Part shown: positions 14,218 to 22,429 of the stretch, one piece after another | Numbering within the stretch: the first letter of the stretch is position 1 | How the letters are laid out: every line of letters starts with the position of its first letter | From: an uncultured Actinomycetes bacterium | GTDB taxonomy: Bacteria > Actinomycetota > Acidimicrobiia > Acidimicrobiales > Microtrichaceae | Assembly: GCA_903868545.1 (NCBI GenBank) | Contig: CAIPVR010000153.1 | Coordinates: 1 to 33,330 of the forward strand | Reading direction: 5' to 3' | DNA: 33,330 nucleotides | Position numbers and translations under genes: made by a program | Notes under the pieces: model-generated | What the model was told of the DNA's origin: nothing | Database searches by the model: none | The model's input: only the letters and a program-made list of their open reading frames with translations

Positions 14218-15132
14218 ATGGGCATGCTCGACGGCAAGGTCGCCATCGTCACGGGTGCCGGGCACGGCATCGGCCGGGGCCACGCGCTCGAGCTGGCCAA
14301 GCAGGGCGCCACCGTCGTGGTGAACGACCTCGGCGGTTCGGTCACCGGTGAGGGCGCCGGCCGCGACGCGGACCTCACCGTGGACATCATCACGTCCCGC
14401 GGCGGCACGGCGACCGCCAACTACGCGGACGTGTCCGACGCGGAGCAGGCCGAGGCCATGATCGCCCAGGCCGTCGACGAGCACGGGCGGCTCGACATCC
14501 TCGTGAACAACGCGGGCATCGTGCGCGACGGCAGCATCTTCAACATGTCGGTCGAGGACTTCGACGCCGTGATCAAGGTGCACCTTCGGGGCACCTGGCT
14601 GCCCTGCAAGGCCGCGGCGGTGCACTGGCGTGCGCTCAACAAGTCCACGGGCGAGAAGGTGGGCGGCCGCATCATCAACACCGTCTCGGGTGCCGGGCTC
14701 ACCGGCAACTTCGGCCAGAGCAACTACGCGCCGGCCAAGGCGGCGATCGCCAGCCTCACCCAGACCCTGAGCCTCGAGCTCTACAAGCTCGGCGTCACGG
14801 TCAACGCGGTGGGACCGGCCGCGGCCACCCGCATCACCGCCACGATGCCCAACGCGCCGGCCGTGATCGAGCCCGACGAGATCCCCGAGGACGAGTGGAA
14901 CCGGATGGACCCGGCGGTGTCGTCGCCGCTGGTGGCCTGGCTCGCCTCCGACGAGGCCGACCACGTGACCGGGCAGATCATCCGTGCCGTGGCGGAGAAC
15001 ATCATCCTGATGAAGGGCTGGGCCGACGGCCCGACCATCAACAACAAGGGCCACCGCTGGGACGCCACCAAGCTGGGCCAGCAGCTCGCCACCGACGTGT
15101 TCTTCACCCGGGCGCCGGGCCTGCGGTACTGA
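14218..15132 (+). CDS. Short-chain dehydrogenase/reductase
   Basis: This 304-residue SDR enzyme has the cofactor motif TGAGHGIGRG (residues ~12-21), NNAG at ~95-98, and the catalytic Ser in NTVSGAG with YAPAK (Tyr-xxx-Lys) about 13 residues later. It is longer than classical SDRs. The opening (LDGKVAIVTGAGHGIGRGHA, VVVNDLGG) resembles the dehydrogenase domain of peroxisomal multifunctional enzyme type 2 and its actinobacterial relatives in beta-oxidation and steroid breakdown. It probably oxidises a hydroxyacyl or hydroxysteroid substrate with NAD(P). ATG 14218 is the second of several possible starts and lies just before the core fold. A 60-70 nt leader follows the promoter at 14140. Confidence 0.85.
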   Translation: MGMLDGKVAIVTGAGHGIGRGHALELAKQGATVVVNDLGGSVTGEGAGRDADLTVDIITSRGGTATANYADVSDAEQAEAMIAQAVDEHGRLDILVNNAGIVRDGSIFNMSVEDFDAVIKVHLRGTWLPCKAAAVHWRALNKSTGEKVGGRIINTVSGAGLTGNFGQSNYAPAKAAIASLTQTLSLELYKLGVTVNAVGPAAATRITATMPNAPAVIEPDEIPEDEWNRMDPAVSSPLVAWLASDEADHVTGQIIRAVAENIILMKGWADGPTINNKGHRWDATKLGQQLATDVFFTRAPGLRY

Positions 15133-15195
15133 CCCGACGGGCCGGTGACGTCGGCCGGTCGCGGCGTACTGGGGGGCGCTGTCACCGCCCTCGCG

Positions 15196-15201
15196 TAGGA
15201 T
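15196..15201 (+). promoter_or_regulatory. Leaderless -10 box of the DNA methyltransferase gene
   Basis: TAGGAT is followed by 6 nt and the GTG at 15208; no Shine-Dalgarno is present. This fixes the start codon. Confidence 0.65.
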
Positions 15202-15207
15202 CCGGAT

Positions 15208-16662
15208 GTGCCTCGAGCGACCGGCTCCGGCGCGCCGTCCGGCCCGCGCCGGCGGCGGCCCACCGCCACCTCCAACTTCGGCGTGTCCCGGCGCGAGTCG
15301 CACGACTCCTCGGAGTTCTACGCCCGCTTCCAGGCGCCCGAGGTGGACCTCACCGAAGCCCCCGCAGGCGTCGACGAGGTCGACCGTGCCATCGACGACG
15401 TGTTCTGCGGCGACAGCCGCCACATGGCCAAGGTGCCGGACCGCTCCGTGGCGTTGGTGGTCACCTCGCCCCCGTACTTCGCGGGCAAGGAGTACGAGGA
15501 GGCGCTCGGTGAGGGGCACGTGCCCGGCAGCTACCTCGACTACCTCGAGATGCTCACCGACGTGTTCGCCGAGTGCGTGCGCACGCTCGAACCCGGCGGC
15601 CGGATCGCGGTGAACGTGGCCAACCTGGGACGTCGGCCGTACCGCTCGCTCTCGGCCGACGTCACCACCATCCTCCAGGACCGCCTCCGCCTGCTGCTGC
15701 GGGGTGAGGTGATCTGGCAGAAGCAGCGAGGCGCTGCGGGCAACTGCGCCTGGGGGTCGTTCCAGCGGCCCGGCAACCCGGTGCTGCGCGACGTCACCGA
15801 GCGGGTGGTGATCGCGTCGAAGGGGCGGTTCGACCGTGCGCTCACGGCCCGCCAGCGCGAGCGCTCGGGGCTCCCGCACGAGGTGTCGATCACCCGCGAC
15901 GAGTTCATGGACGCCACGCTCGACGTGTGGGAGCTGCCGGCCGAGTCCGCCACCCGCGTGGGCCATCCAGCCCCGTTCCCGGTGGCGCTGCCGGAGCGAC
16001 TCATCCACCTCCACACCTACACCGGCGACCTGGTGCTGGACCCGTTCATGGGGTCCGGCTCCACCGGCGTGGCCGCCGCTCGCACCGGCCGACACTGGGT
16101 GGGCTACGACACCGACCCGGACTACGTGGAGCGGGCCCGGGACCGGATCGCCGCCGAACTGGCCGACCTCGGCGACCACGCGTCGGCCCCCTCCCTCGAC
16201 CTCTCCCGCGCGCCGGAGGGGCCGGTGGGCCACTCCGGCGCGATGGCGCGCGGCTGGTCCGCGAAGGAGGTGGCCCGGGCCGCGCTCCTGGAGGCGGGCT
16301 GGACGGACCTCCGCGAGGACGTGAAGTCCGCCGGGGGCGTGGTGGTGGACCTCGCGGCCCGCGGCGCCCGCAGGCGTGAGGTCCGGTTCCTCGTGTGCGG
16401 CGGGTTCGCGGCCGGGCGCGGCGGCCTCCGTCGGGCCGACGTCGTGTGGAAGGCGTTGTCGGCGGCGTCGGTGCTGCACCGCGCCGAGCCGAAGGTGCCC
16501 GTGGTGCTCCTCGCCACCGGCCTGCCGGTGCCCGGCACCCCATCCGCAGCGTCGCTCGCCGCGCTGCGCGGTCCGGGTGCACCGGTTCTCGACGTGGTGG
16601 ACCTGTCGGCGCCCGACGCACCGCAGCAGCTCGGGGCGTTGCGGTCCGGCCGCACCCGCTGA
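15208..16662 (+). CDS. Solitary beta-class DNA methyltransferase with C-terminal extension
   Basis: This 484-residue enzyme should methylate an exocyclic amino group of adenine (N6) or cytosine (N4) in DNA. Catalytic motif IV TSPPY is at 86-90. AdoMet-binding motif I, DPFMGSGSTG, begins at 278, so motif IV precedes motif I as in the beta class (CcrM group). HTYTGDLVLDPF and HWVGYDTDPDYVERA support this. Residues ~345-484 form an extra domain (VKSAGGVVVDLAARGARRREVRFLV, GLRRADVVWKALSAASVLHR, VPVVLLATGLPVPG). It might be a degenerate PD-(D/E)XK nuclease-like or target-recognition fold; that is a weak inference. No restriction gene lies next to it. GTG 15208 fits the leaderless promoter. It converges with the glutamate dehydrogenase gene. 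Confidence 0.88.
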   Translation: MPRATGSGAPSGPRRRRPTATSNFGVSRRESHDSSEFYARFQAPEVDLTEAPAGVDEVDRAIDDVFCGDSRHMAKVPDRSVALVVTSPPYFAGKEYEEALGEGHVPGSYLDYLEMLTDVFAECVRTLEPGGRIAVNVANLGRRPYRSLSADVTTILQDRLRLLLRGEVIWQKQRGAAGNCAWGSFQRPGNPVLRDVTERVVIASKGRFDRALTARQRERSGLPHEVSITRDEFMDATLDVWELPAESATRVGHPAPFPVALPERLIHLHTYTGDLVLDPFMGSGSTGVAAARTGRHWVGYDTDPDYVERARDRIAAELADLGDHASAPSLDLSRAPEGPVGHSGAMARGWSAKEVARAALLEAGWTDLREDVKSAGGVVVDLAARGARRREVRFLVCGGFAAGRGGLRRADVVWKALSAASVLHRAEPKVPVVLLATGLPVPGTPSAASLAALRGPGAPVLDVVDLSAPDAPQQLGALRSGRTR

Positions 16663-16686
16663 GGGTCCGATCGCCGGGTCCCGGGG

Positions 16687-18333
16687 TCAGCCCCGGGGGA
16701 TCTCCCCGGCTTCGTCCTCCACCACGAGCCACAGTTCGGCCGCCACCACCGCGAGCGGGTCGAGCGTGCTGCCCGCCGCCTCCACGGCCTCGGCCACACG
16801 TGGCGCGAGCTCGTCGAGGCGGGCCTCGAGGTCGGCCACGTCCACGCCCCGTAGGAGCATCTCGGCCGCGGCGCGCCGCAGGCGGTCGAGGTCGAACAGG
16901 AGGCTCTGGCGGTGCCGCCGGCTCCAGGTGTCGTCCGCGGGGAGCCGGGCGTCGAGGACGGCCAGGGTGAGGTGTTCGAGGCCGAAGCGCCGGCCGGCCT
17001 CGAGGTAGGCGCCCGCGGCGTCCCCGGGTGACCGTCCGCAGCGGTGCGCCACCTGGGCGAGGCCCGGCGCCAGCGCCAGCCGGCGGAGCCGGTCGGCACG
17101 TTCGGCGGGGTCCTCACCCGGCCGGGTGGCGTCGGGCCCCTCGGTCCCGTCGGCCCGGCGCCGGGCCAGCACCCGGGCCGCAGCTCTGTTCCGCTCGATC
17201 TCCTCCCAGCGCCAATGGCGCGCCACGCCGCGGCGGAGGTAGTCGCCGGCGAGGAGGTCGATGACCTGCCACGCCGGGTCCCACAGCACGTCGCGTTCGG
17301 CGAGCGGCGCATCGTCGATCGCCGCCCACCAGCGGCCGATCCGCGCCGTCTCCCGCGCCATCCAGTACGCCGCGAGGACGTCGGACTCCTCCTCGCCCGA
17401 GGACCGCGCCGCCTCCTGCACCCACGTCATGCCCATCCGGTCGACCACCTCGTTGGCCAGCCGGGCGGCCACCAGCTGCCGGGCGAGCGGGTGGGCCTCG
17501 ACCGCGTCGGGGAACCGCTCCGCGAGCGACGGCGGGAAGTAGTCCACCAGGAGCGACTGCAGCGGGGCGCGGTCGGGCAGCGGTCCGGCCAGCGCGAGGT
17601 CGGCGAGGCGCTGCTTGGTGGCGGCGAGCAGCACGGCGAGTTCGGGTCGCACCAGGCCGGTGCCCCGTTCGCGGCGCTGGCGGACCTCCGCCCCGGAGGG
17701 CAGCCCGTGGACCGTGCGATTGACGGCGCCATCGGCCTCGAGTGCGAACAACAGCGCCAGGAACGGCTCGAGCGCACCGCGGCTGGTGGCGGCCTCGCGG
17801 GTGAGGGCCCGGTTCTGGCGTGCCACGTTGGCGAGCACGGCGGCGACCACCGTGTCGGCCAGCCCGGCGAGGAGCTCGTTGCGCCCGGCGCGGTCGAGGC
17901 GGCCGTCGCGCTGCGGTCCCGCGAGCAGCACCTTCAGGTTGACCTCGTGGTCGGAGGAGTCGACACCCGCCGAGTTGTCCACCGCGTCGTTGTTGATGAG
18001 GCCGCCGGCGAGCGCGAACTCGACGCGGCCGCGCGGGGTGACGCCGAGGTTGGCGCCCTCGGCGACGACCCGGACCCGCAGGTCGCGCCCGGTCACCCGC
18101 ACCTCCTCGTCGGCGGGGTCGCCCACTGCGCCGTCGGACTCCTCCGAGCCCCGGACGAACGTGCCGATCCCCCCGAAGTAGAGGAGGTCGGCGGGGATCC
18201 GCAGCACGGCCCGCACGAGGTCGGGCAGGTCGAGCTCCTCGGGGGTGGTGCCGTCGGGGCCCGGGGGGAGGTCGAGCAGCGCTCGCACCTCCGGGGTGAG
18301 CGCCACCCGCTTGGCGGTGCGCGGCACCACCAT
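16687..18333 (-). CDS. NAD-glutamate dehydrogenase, C-terminal part after an in-frame amber codon
   Basis: This 548-codon frame continues the preceding reading frame of the large NAD-GDH without any shift. It begins 15 nt past the TAG if counted from ATG 18333. It holds the rest of the dehydrogenase domain: PADLLYFGGIGTFVRG, VVAEGANLGVTPRGRVEFAL and GGLINNDAVDNSAGVDSSDHEVNLK, which are the NAD-binding and family signature segments. Next comes the long helical C-terminal region typical of the 180-kDa class. No other stop or frameshift is present, and codon use matches the neighbours. If translated alone it would lack the glutamate-binding lysines. It could be made by readthrough, by reinitiation at ATG 18333 (no clear Shine-Dalgarno), or not at all. 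The stop is 24 nt from the convergent methyltransferase gene. Confidence 0.75.
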   Translation of the reverse strand: MVVPRTAKRVALTPEVRALLDLPPGPDGTTPEELDLPDLVRAVLRIPADLLYFGGIGTFVRGSEESDGAVGDPADEEVRVTGRDLRVRVVAEGANLGVTPRGRVEFALAGGLINNDAVDNSAGVDSSDHEVNLKVLLAGPQRDGRLDRAGRNELLAGLADTVVAAVLANVARQNRALTREAATSRGALEPFLALLFALEADGAVNRTVHGLPSGAEVRQRRERGTGLVRPELAVLLAATKQRLADLALAGPLPDRAPLQSLLVDYFPPSLAERFPDAVEAHPLARQLVAARLANEVVDRMGMTWVQEAARSSGEEESDVLAAYWMARETARIGRWWAAIDDAPLAERDVLWDPAWQVIDLLAGDYLRRGVARHWRWEEIERNRAAARVLARRRADGTEGPDATRPGEDPAERADRLRRLALAPGLAQVAHRCGRSPGDAAGAYLEAGRRFGLEHLTLAVLDARLPADDTWSRRHRQSLLFDLDRLRRAAAEMLLRGVDVADLEARLDELAPRVAEAVEAAGSTLDPLAVVAAELWLVVEDEAGEIPRG

Positions 18334-18336
18334 GGC

Positions 18337-18359
18337 ACCCGGGCCCTAGGCGCCCGGGT
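18337..18359 (-). other. In-frame amber codon in the loop of a hairpin within the GDH gene
   Basis: ACCCGGGC (18337-18344) and GCCCGGGT (18352-18359) are perfect 8-bp arms around a 7-nt loop. The loop holds the minus-strand TAG at 18346-18348. The frame continues GGC CCG GGT GCC ATG GTG without a shift. In a remembered family alignment the stop takes the place of one residue between SSWADVDP and PRTAKRV, with no length change. A single base change from TTG (Leu), TGG or CAG would explain it. Confidence 0.85.
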
Positions 18360-21300
18360 CCACGTCGGCCCACGACGAACCCGGCAGCTCGAACAGCCGG
18401 CGACGTTCCCGGCGGGAGCGTTCCGGGTCGGGCAGCGGGTCGAGGAACACGTGGCGGTGGTCGAACGCGGCCACCAGCAGGGTGGTGGGGCTGAGCAGCA
18501 TCCCGTTGCCGAACACGTCGCCCGACATGTCGCCCACGCCCACGGTGCGCACCGGGTCGCGCATGACGTCGACCCCGAGGCCGGCGAAGTGCTCCGTGAC
18601 CGACACCCAGGCGCCCCTCGCGGTCACGCCGAGGGCCTTGTGGTCGTAGCCGTCGGAGCCGCCCGACGCGAACGCGTCGTCGAGCCAGAAGCCCCGGTCG
18701 CGGGCGAACGAGTTGGCCAGGTCGGAGAACGTGGCGGTGCCCCGGTCCGCCGCGACCACGAGGTAGGTGTCGGGCCCGTCGGCCGGCCGGACCCCCGGGG
18801 GGTGCACCGGTGCGCCGTCCTCGAGGTCGTCCACCACGTCGAGGAGCCCGTTGACGAACACCGAGTAGGCGCGGCGCACCTCGTGCGGCACGTCCGCCGG
18901 GTCGTCGGGTCGGTGTCGCAGCACGAAACCGCCCTTCGCGCCGGTGGGCACGATCAGGGCGTTCTTCAGACGCTGCGCCTCCATGAGTTGGAGCACCTCG
19001 GTGCGGACGTCGCCCTCGCGGTCGGACCAGCGCAACCCGCCCCGGGCCACCGGGCCGGACCGGAGGTGCACCCCCTCGACGGGCCCGCCCGACACCCACA
19101 GTTCCCGCCAGGTCCGGCCACCCGCCGCGCCCGGGAGGCGTGAGCCGTCGAGGTCGAGCACCACGGCCGGTGCCCGGTGGGGGGCCCACACGTTGGTGCG
19201 CACCACGGCGTCGAACACGGCGAGCAGGTCGCGGCACACCCGTTCGTGGTCGAGGCGGGCGACGCCGTCGCAGGCGGCCACGACGCGCCCGCGCACCGCC
19301 TCGTCCCATCCGGCCACGCCGGCGGACCTGCCGTCGTCGGGGGCCTCCTCGGGCCGGAACCGGCTCTCGAACCAGTCCCACAGCGCCCGGGCGACCGCCG
19401 GGCTGTCGGCCACGGCCTCGGCGACCGTGTGGGGGTGCAGTCCGGGCGAGAGCTGCGACAGGTAGCGGGCAGCGGCCCGCAGCACCGAGACCTGCACCCA
19501 GTCGAGACCGGCGCCGAGGACGAGCTCGTTGAGGCGGTCCACACCCGACTCGCCGGACCAGCAGGCCAGCACCGCCGCCTCCAACCGGCCGGCCTCCTCC
19601 GGGCCGATGGTCGAGCCGTCACCCGGGTGCCGGGCGACGCGCAGGTCCATCACCGAGGCGAGGACGGCCGGTGGCCCGTTCGTGGACGGTGCATCGATGC
19701 CGAAGGTCATCTCCTCGGCCACCACCAGGCCGAGGCTCTCGAGCACCGGCACGAACCCCGACAGCTCGAGGGCGGGCCCGCCGACGGTGACGCGCAGGTG
19801 ATACCAGGGGCCGGCACCGTCGGGGAGGACCCGCAGTGACACCCCGCCGGTGCCGTCGAGGCGCTGGAGCTGCTCCACGTCAGCAGCGGCCACGTCCGGT
19901 GCGGTGGCCTGCCGGTACGGCTCGGGCAGCCGGGGGAGCCAGCGGCGGGCGACGGAGGTGCCGGGCCGGCCCAGCCGGCCGGTGAGCGCCACGGTGAGGC
20001 GTTCGCTCCACGAGCGGCACTGCTCCGCCACGAGGTCGCGCACGCGTCCCGTGGTCGCGGCGTCGGGCACCCCGGCGACGGTGCCCGCGGCGAACGACCA
20101 CATCGTCAGGCCGGCCCCGCCCCGGCCCGGCTCGATCTCCACCGTGGTGGGTCGCAGCAGGTCCTGCAGCACGGCCTCCACCTCGGCGCCGAGCTCGGGG
20201 CGGGCCGACTCCGGCGGGATCCCCACGAGCACGGTGCACATGGCCGCATCGGGCTCGGTGAGCACCTGCACGGCGGCCCGCCCGGTCTGCTCGGCCTGCG
20301 CGAGTTCCACGAGCGCGTCGCGCAGCCAGGTGTCGTCGCCCACCAGCAGGAGGTCCCAGGGGAGCCCGTCGAACAGTGCGCGCAGCACGGTCTCGTCGTG
20401 GGAGCCGGCGGCCACCTGTTCCCGGGCCAGCACGCGGCGCAGCTTCGGCCGCACCCACGGGGTGCCGGAGGGGCGCTCGTTGCGGCCCTCCAGGGTCGTC
20501 AACCCGAGCAGGCGCACCAGCCCGGTGGGCTCGCCGGCCTCGTCGAACTCGGTCACCACCACCTCGGCCAGGCGTTCCGCCCGCGCGACCCTGCTGGTCC
20601 GGGCCGACCGCCGGACGACGAGCGGGTGGCCCATGGTGGGGCCGTCGCCGGGGAACGGGTCGCGTCCGTCGGTGTCGGTGGCGCCGACGCCGATGCCGAG
20701 GTGGCCGTCGGGTGGCTCGTGCTCCACGCCGAGCAGCAGGAAGTTGCCCGCCAGCAGCCACCGGCAGAACGCAGCGGCCTCCCCGCAGTCCGCCGCCGGG
20801 AAGCGCAGCGGACCCACCTCCTCGAGTCGGTCGGCCAGTTCGGCCACCCTCGCCCGCATGGCGCCCTCGTCGCGCCGCACCCGGAGGAGGTCGCCGAGCG
20901 CGTCGCGCACGGCATCGGCGAGGACGGCGCATTCCGCCTCGTCGAGTACCTCGGCCACCTCGACGTGGATCAGCGACTCCCGGGCGGCCCCGTCGGGAGG
21001 ACCGGCGGCCACGACCCGTCCGGCACCGTCGCGCCGCACCCCGAGCACCGGATGGGTGAAGCGCCGCACGCCGTACCCGGCGTGGTGCACCGCGGCGAGC
21101 ACGGTGGAGAACAGGAGCGGGCCGTCGTCCGCGGCCACCTCCACGGCGGTGCGGCCGCCCTCCGGCCCGAAGAAGGATGCCGCGAGGGGTGCCACGCGCA
21201 CCGCGATCGCGCCCCGGTCGCGTCCGGCGAGGAGGTCCACGGCGTCGAGCAGGGCGGGTGCCACGTCGGCCGGGTCGGTCATGGCGAGCTCGGCGGGCGC

Positions 21301-21432
21301 GACCCGCTGGAGCAGCGCCGCCGCGACCGCCTCGGTGAGCCCCGTCGCCGGTCGGCCCTGGGTGCGCGCCCGGTCCACCGCGGCGCGCACCGCCCCGCCC
21401 GACGCCGGGGTCTCCTCGCTCGGCTCGACCAT
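18346..21432 (-). CDS. NAD-specific glutamate dehydrogenase (large type), N-terminal 1028 residues, ends at amber codon
   Basis: This is the N-terminal two-thirds of the ~1,600-residue NAD-GDH that converts glutamate to 2-oxoglutarate and ammonia. The first ~650 residues are the helical and ACT-like regulatory part (PLLFSTVLAAVHHAGYGVRR, RVLAREQVAAGSHDETVLRA). The dehydrogenase domain then opens with GLRWSDREGDVRTEVLQLME, AQRLKNALIVPTGAKGGFVL (glutamate-binding and catalytic Lys region) and DMSGDVFGNGMLLSPTTLLV. It stops at TAG 18346 right after LFELPGSSWADVDPGA, where family members continue. With the following frame the protein would be 1,581 residues plus the amber position, the normal length. 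ATG 21432 has GGGAG about 6 nt upstream. It is either a recent nonsense mutation, readthrough, or two subunits. Confidence 0.85.
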   Translation of the reverse strand: MVEPSEETPASGGAVRAAVDRARTQGRPATGLTEAVAAALLQRVAPAELAMTDPADVAPALLDAVDLLAGRDRGAIAVRVAPLAASFFGPEGGRTAVEVAADDGPLLFSTVLAAVHHAGYGVRRFTHPVLGVRRDGAGRVVAAGPPDGAARESLIHVEVAEVLDEAECAVLADAVRDALGDLLRVRRDEGAMRARVAELADRLEEVGPLRFPAADCGEAAAFCRWLLAGNFLLLGVEHEPPDGHLGIGVGATDTDGRDPFPGDGPTMGHPLVVRRSARTSRVARAERLAEVVVTEFDEAGEPTGLVRLLGLTTLEGRNERPSGTPWVRPKLRRVLAREQVAAGSHDETVLRALFDGLPWDLLLVGDDTWLRDALVELAQAEQTGRAAVQVLTEPDAAMCTVLVGIPPESARPELGAEVEAVLQDLLRPTTVEIEPGRGGAGLTMWSFAAGTVAGVPDAATTGRVRDLVAEQCRSWSERLTVALTGRLGRPGTSVARRWLPRLPEPYRQATAPDVAAADVEQLQRLDGTGGVSLRVLPDGAGPWYHLRVTVGGPALELSGFVPVLESLGLVVAEEMTFGIDAPSTNGPPAVLASVMDLRVARHPGDGSTIGPEEAGRLEAAVLACWSGESGVDRLNELVLGAGLDWVQVSVLRAAARYLSQLSPGLHPHTVAEAVADSPAVARALWDWFESRFRPEEAPDDGRSAGVAGWDEAVRGRVVAACDGVARLDHERVCRDLLAVFDAVVRTNVWAPHRAPAVVLDLDGSRLPGAAGGRTWRELWVSGGPVEGVHLRSGPVARGGLRWSDREGDVRTEVLQLMEAQRLKNALIVPTGAKGGFVLRHRPDDPADVPHEVRRAYSVFVNGLLDVVDDLEDGAPVHPPGVRPADGPDTYLVVAADRGTATFSDLANSFARDRGFWLDDAFASGGSDGYDHKALGVTARGAWVSVTEHFAGLGVDVMRDPVRTVGVGDMSGDVFGNGMLLSPTTLLVAAFDHRHVFLDPLPDPERSRRERRRLFELPGSSWADVDPGA

Positions 21433-21502
21433 GCACGCTCCCACGGTGGGCCGGTGCCGCACCGCCCCCCGTTCTACCGGAGCGCCCGGGGGCCACGTCG
21501 GG

Positions 21503-21546
21503 TCGGTGTGGCGGTCGTTCGGTGTGGCGGTCGTTCGGTGTGGCGG
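21503..21546. repeat. 16-bp direct repeats in a divergent promoter region
   Basis: TCGGTGTGGCGGTCGT occurs at 21503-21518 and 21519-21534, with a partial third copy at 21535-21546. They lie between the divergent GDH and DUF3097 genes, upstream of the TACGGT -10 at 21579. Head-to-tail repeats here could be a regulator-binding array or simple slippage. Confidence 0.75.
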
Positions 21547-21578
21547 GGGAGGTCGCCGTCCGGTGGGATCCGCGGCGG

Positions 21579-21584
21579 TACGGT
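21579..21584 (+). promoter_or_regulatory. Leaderless -10 box of the DUF3097 gene
   Basis: TACGGT is followed by 8 nt and the GTG at 21593, with no Shine-Dalgarno. The 16-bp direct repeats end 32 bp upstream, around the -45 region and beyond. Confidence 0.5.
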
Positions 21585-21592
21585 CGGCGGCG

Positions 21593-22429
21593 GTGACCGA
21601 CCACCCCCGCGACCACGACGTCCTCGCCGACGACATCCTCGCCGACCGGCGGCCCGTGGCGATGCGCGCCCGCTACCCGAGCGTCGCCGCCACGCCCGAC
21701 CTGGTGGTGCTGCACCGCAGCACGGGTGTTCGGGGGGCGGTGAGGACCTTCACCGGCGACCTGGTGCGGATCCGCGACGCCCGGGGTGGCGAGCACACCT
21801 TCCGCAACGAACCGGGGGCGTTCGCCGTGCAGGGCGAGACGGTGGTGCTCGTGCGGCCCGCAGCGACGGCCACCTCCCCGTCCGTGCGGGTGTCGGCCGC
21901 CGGCGCGCTGGTGGCCGTGGACGCCCCGGCCCGGGTGGCCCGTGCGTCGCGCCTGTGGGTGGAGGGCGACCACGACGCCCGGTTGGTGGAGCGGGTGTGG
22001 GGCGACGAGTTGCGCGAGCTCGCGGTGGTGGTGGAGCCGATGGGTGGCGCGGACGACCTGCCCGACCGGGTGGCCGAGTTCGGCCCGACCGACGAGCGGC
22101 GTCTCGCCGTGCTGCTCGACCACCTCGTGGAGGGTTCCAAGGAGACCCGGCTGGCCCGGGCGGTCGCGGGCGGGCCGGTGCTGGTGGTCGGTCACCCGTA
22201 CGTGGACGTGTGGCAGTGCGTGCGGCCCCGGTCGCTCGGGATCGAGGCCTGGCCGGAGGTGCCCCGCGGCGAGGACTGGAAGACCGGCGTGTGCCGCCGC
22301 CTCGGTTGGGACGGACCCCGTGAGGGGTGGGCGAGGGTGCTGGCCGCGGTCGACTCCTACGCGGACCTCGACAGCGCGTTGGTGGGGTCGGTGGAGCGGG
22401 CGCTCGACCACCTCGCCGGTGACACGTGA
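21593..22429 (+). CDS. DUF3097-family protein
   Basis: This 278-residue protein matches a conserved actinobacterial family of unknown function. Diagnostic segments, recalled from family members, are ASRLWVEGDHDARLVERVWG, LLDHLVEGSKETRLARAV, VLVVGHPYVDVWQCVRP, and IEAWPEVPRGEDWKTGVCRR. The N-terminal half holds a small beta-rich domain (RTFTGDLVRIRDARGGEHTF). The VEGxHD motif followed by a later DHL and KE resembles the acidic metal-binding pattern of TOPRIM domains, which suggests a nucleic-acid role; this is inference. Start GTG 21593 fits the leaderless promoter. The stop overlaps the GTG of the next gene (GTGA), so the two are translated together. Confidence 0.85.
   Translation: MTDHPRDHDVLADDILADRRPVAMRARYPSVAATPDLVVLHRSTGVRGAVRTFTGDLVRIRDARGGEHTFRNEPGAFAVQGETVVLVRPAATATSPSVRVSAAGALVAVDAPARVARASRLWVEGDHDARLVERVWGDELRELAVVVEPMGGADDLPDRVAEFGPTDERRLAVLLDHLVEGSKETRLARAVAGGPVLVVGHPYVDVWQCVRPRSLGIEAWPEVPRGEDWKTGVCRRLGWDGPREGWARVLAAVDSYADLDSALVGSVERALDHLAGDT

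Noticed and set aside
18346-18348. TAG as a recoded pyrrolysine codon
   Set aside because: Glutamate dehydrogenase has no known pyrrolysine, and the window shows no pyl genes. A nonsense mutation, readthrough or reinitiation is simpler.
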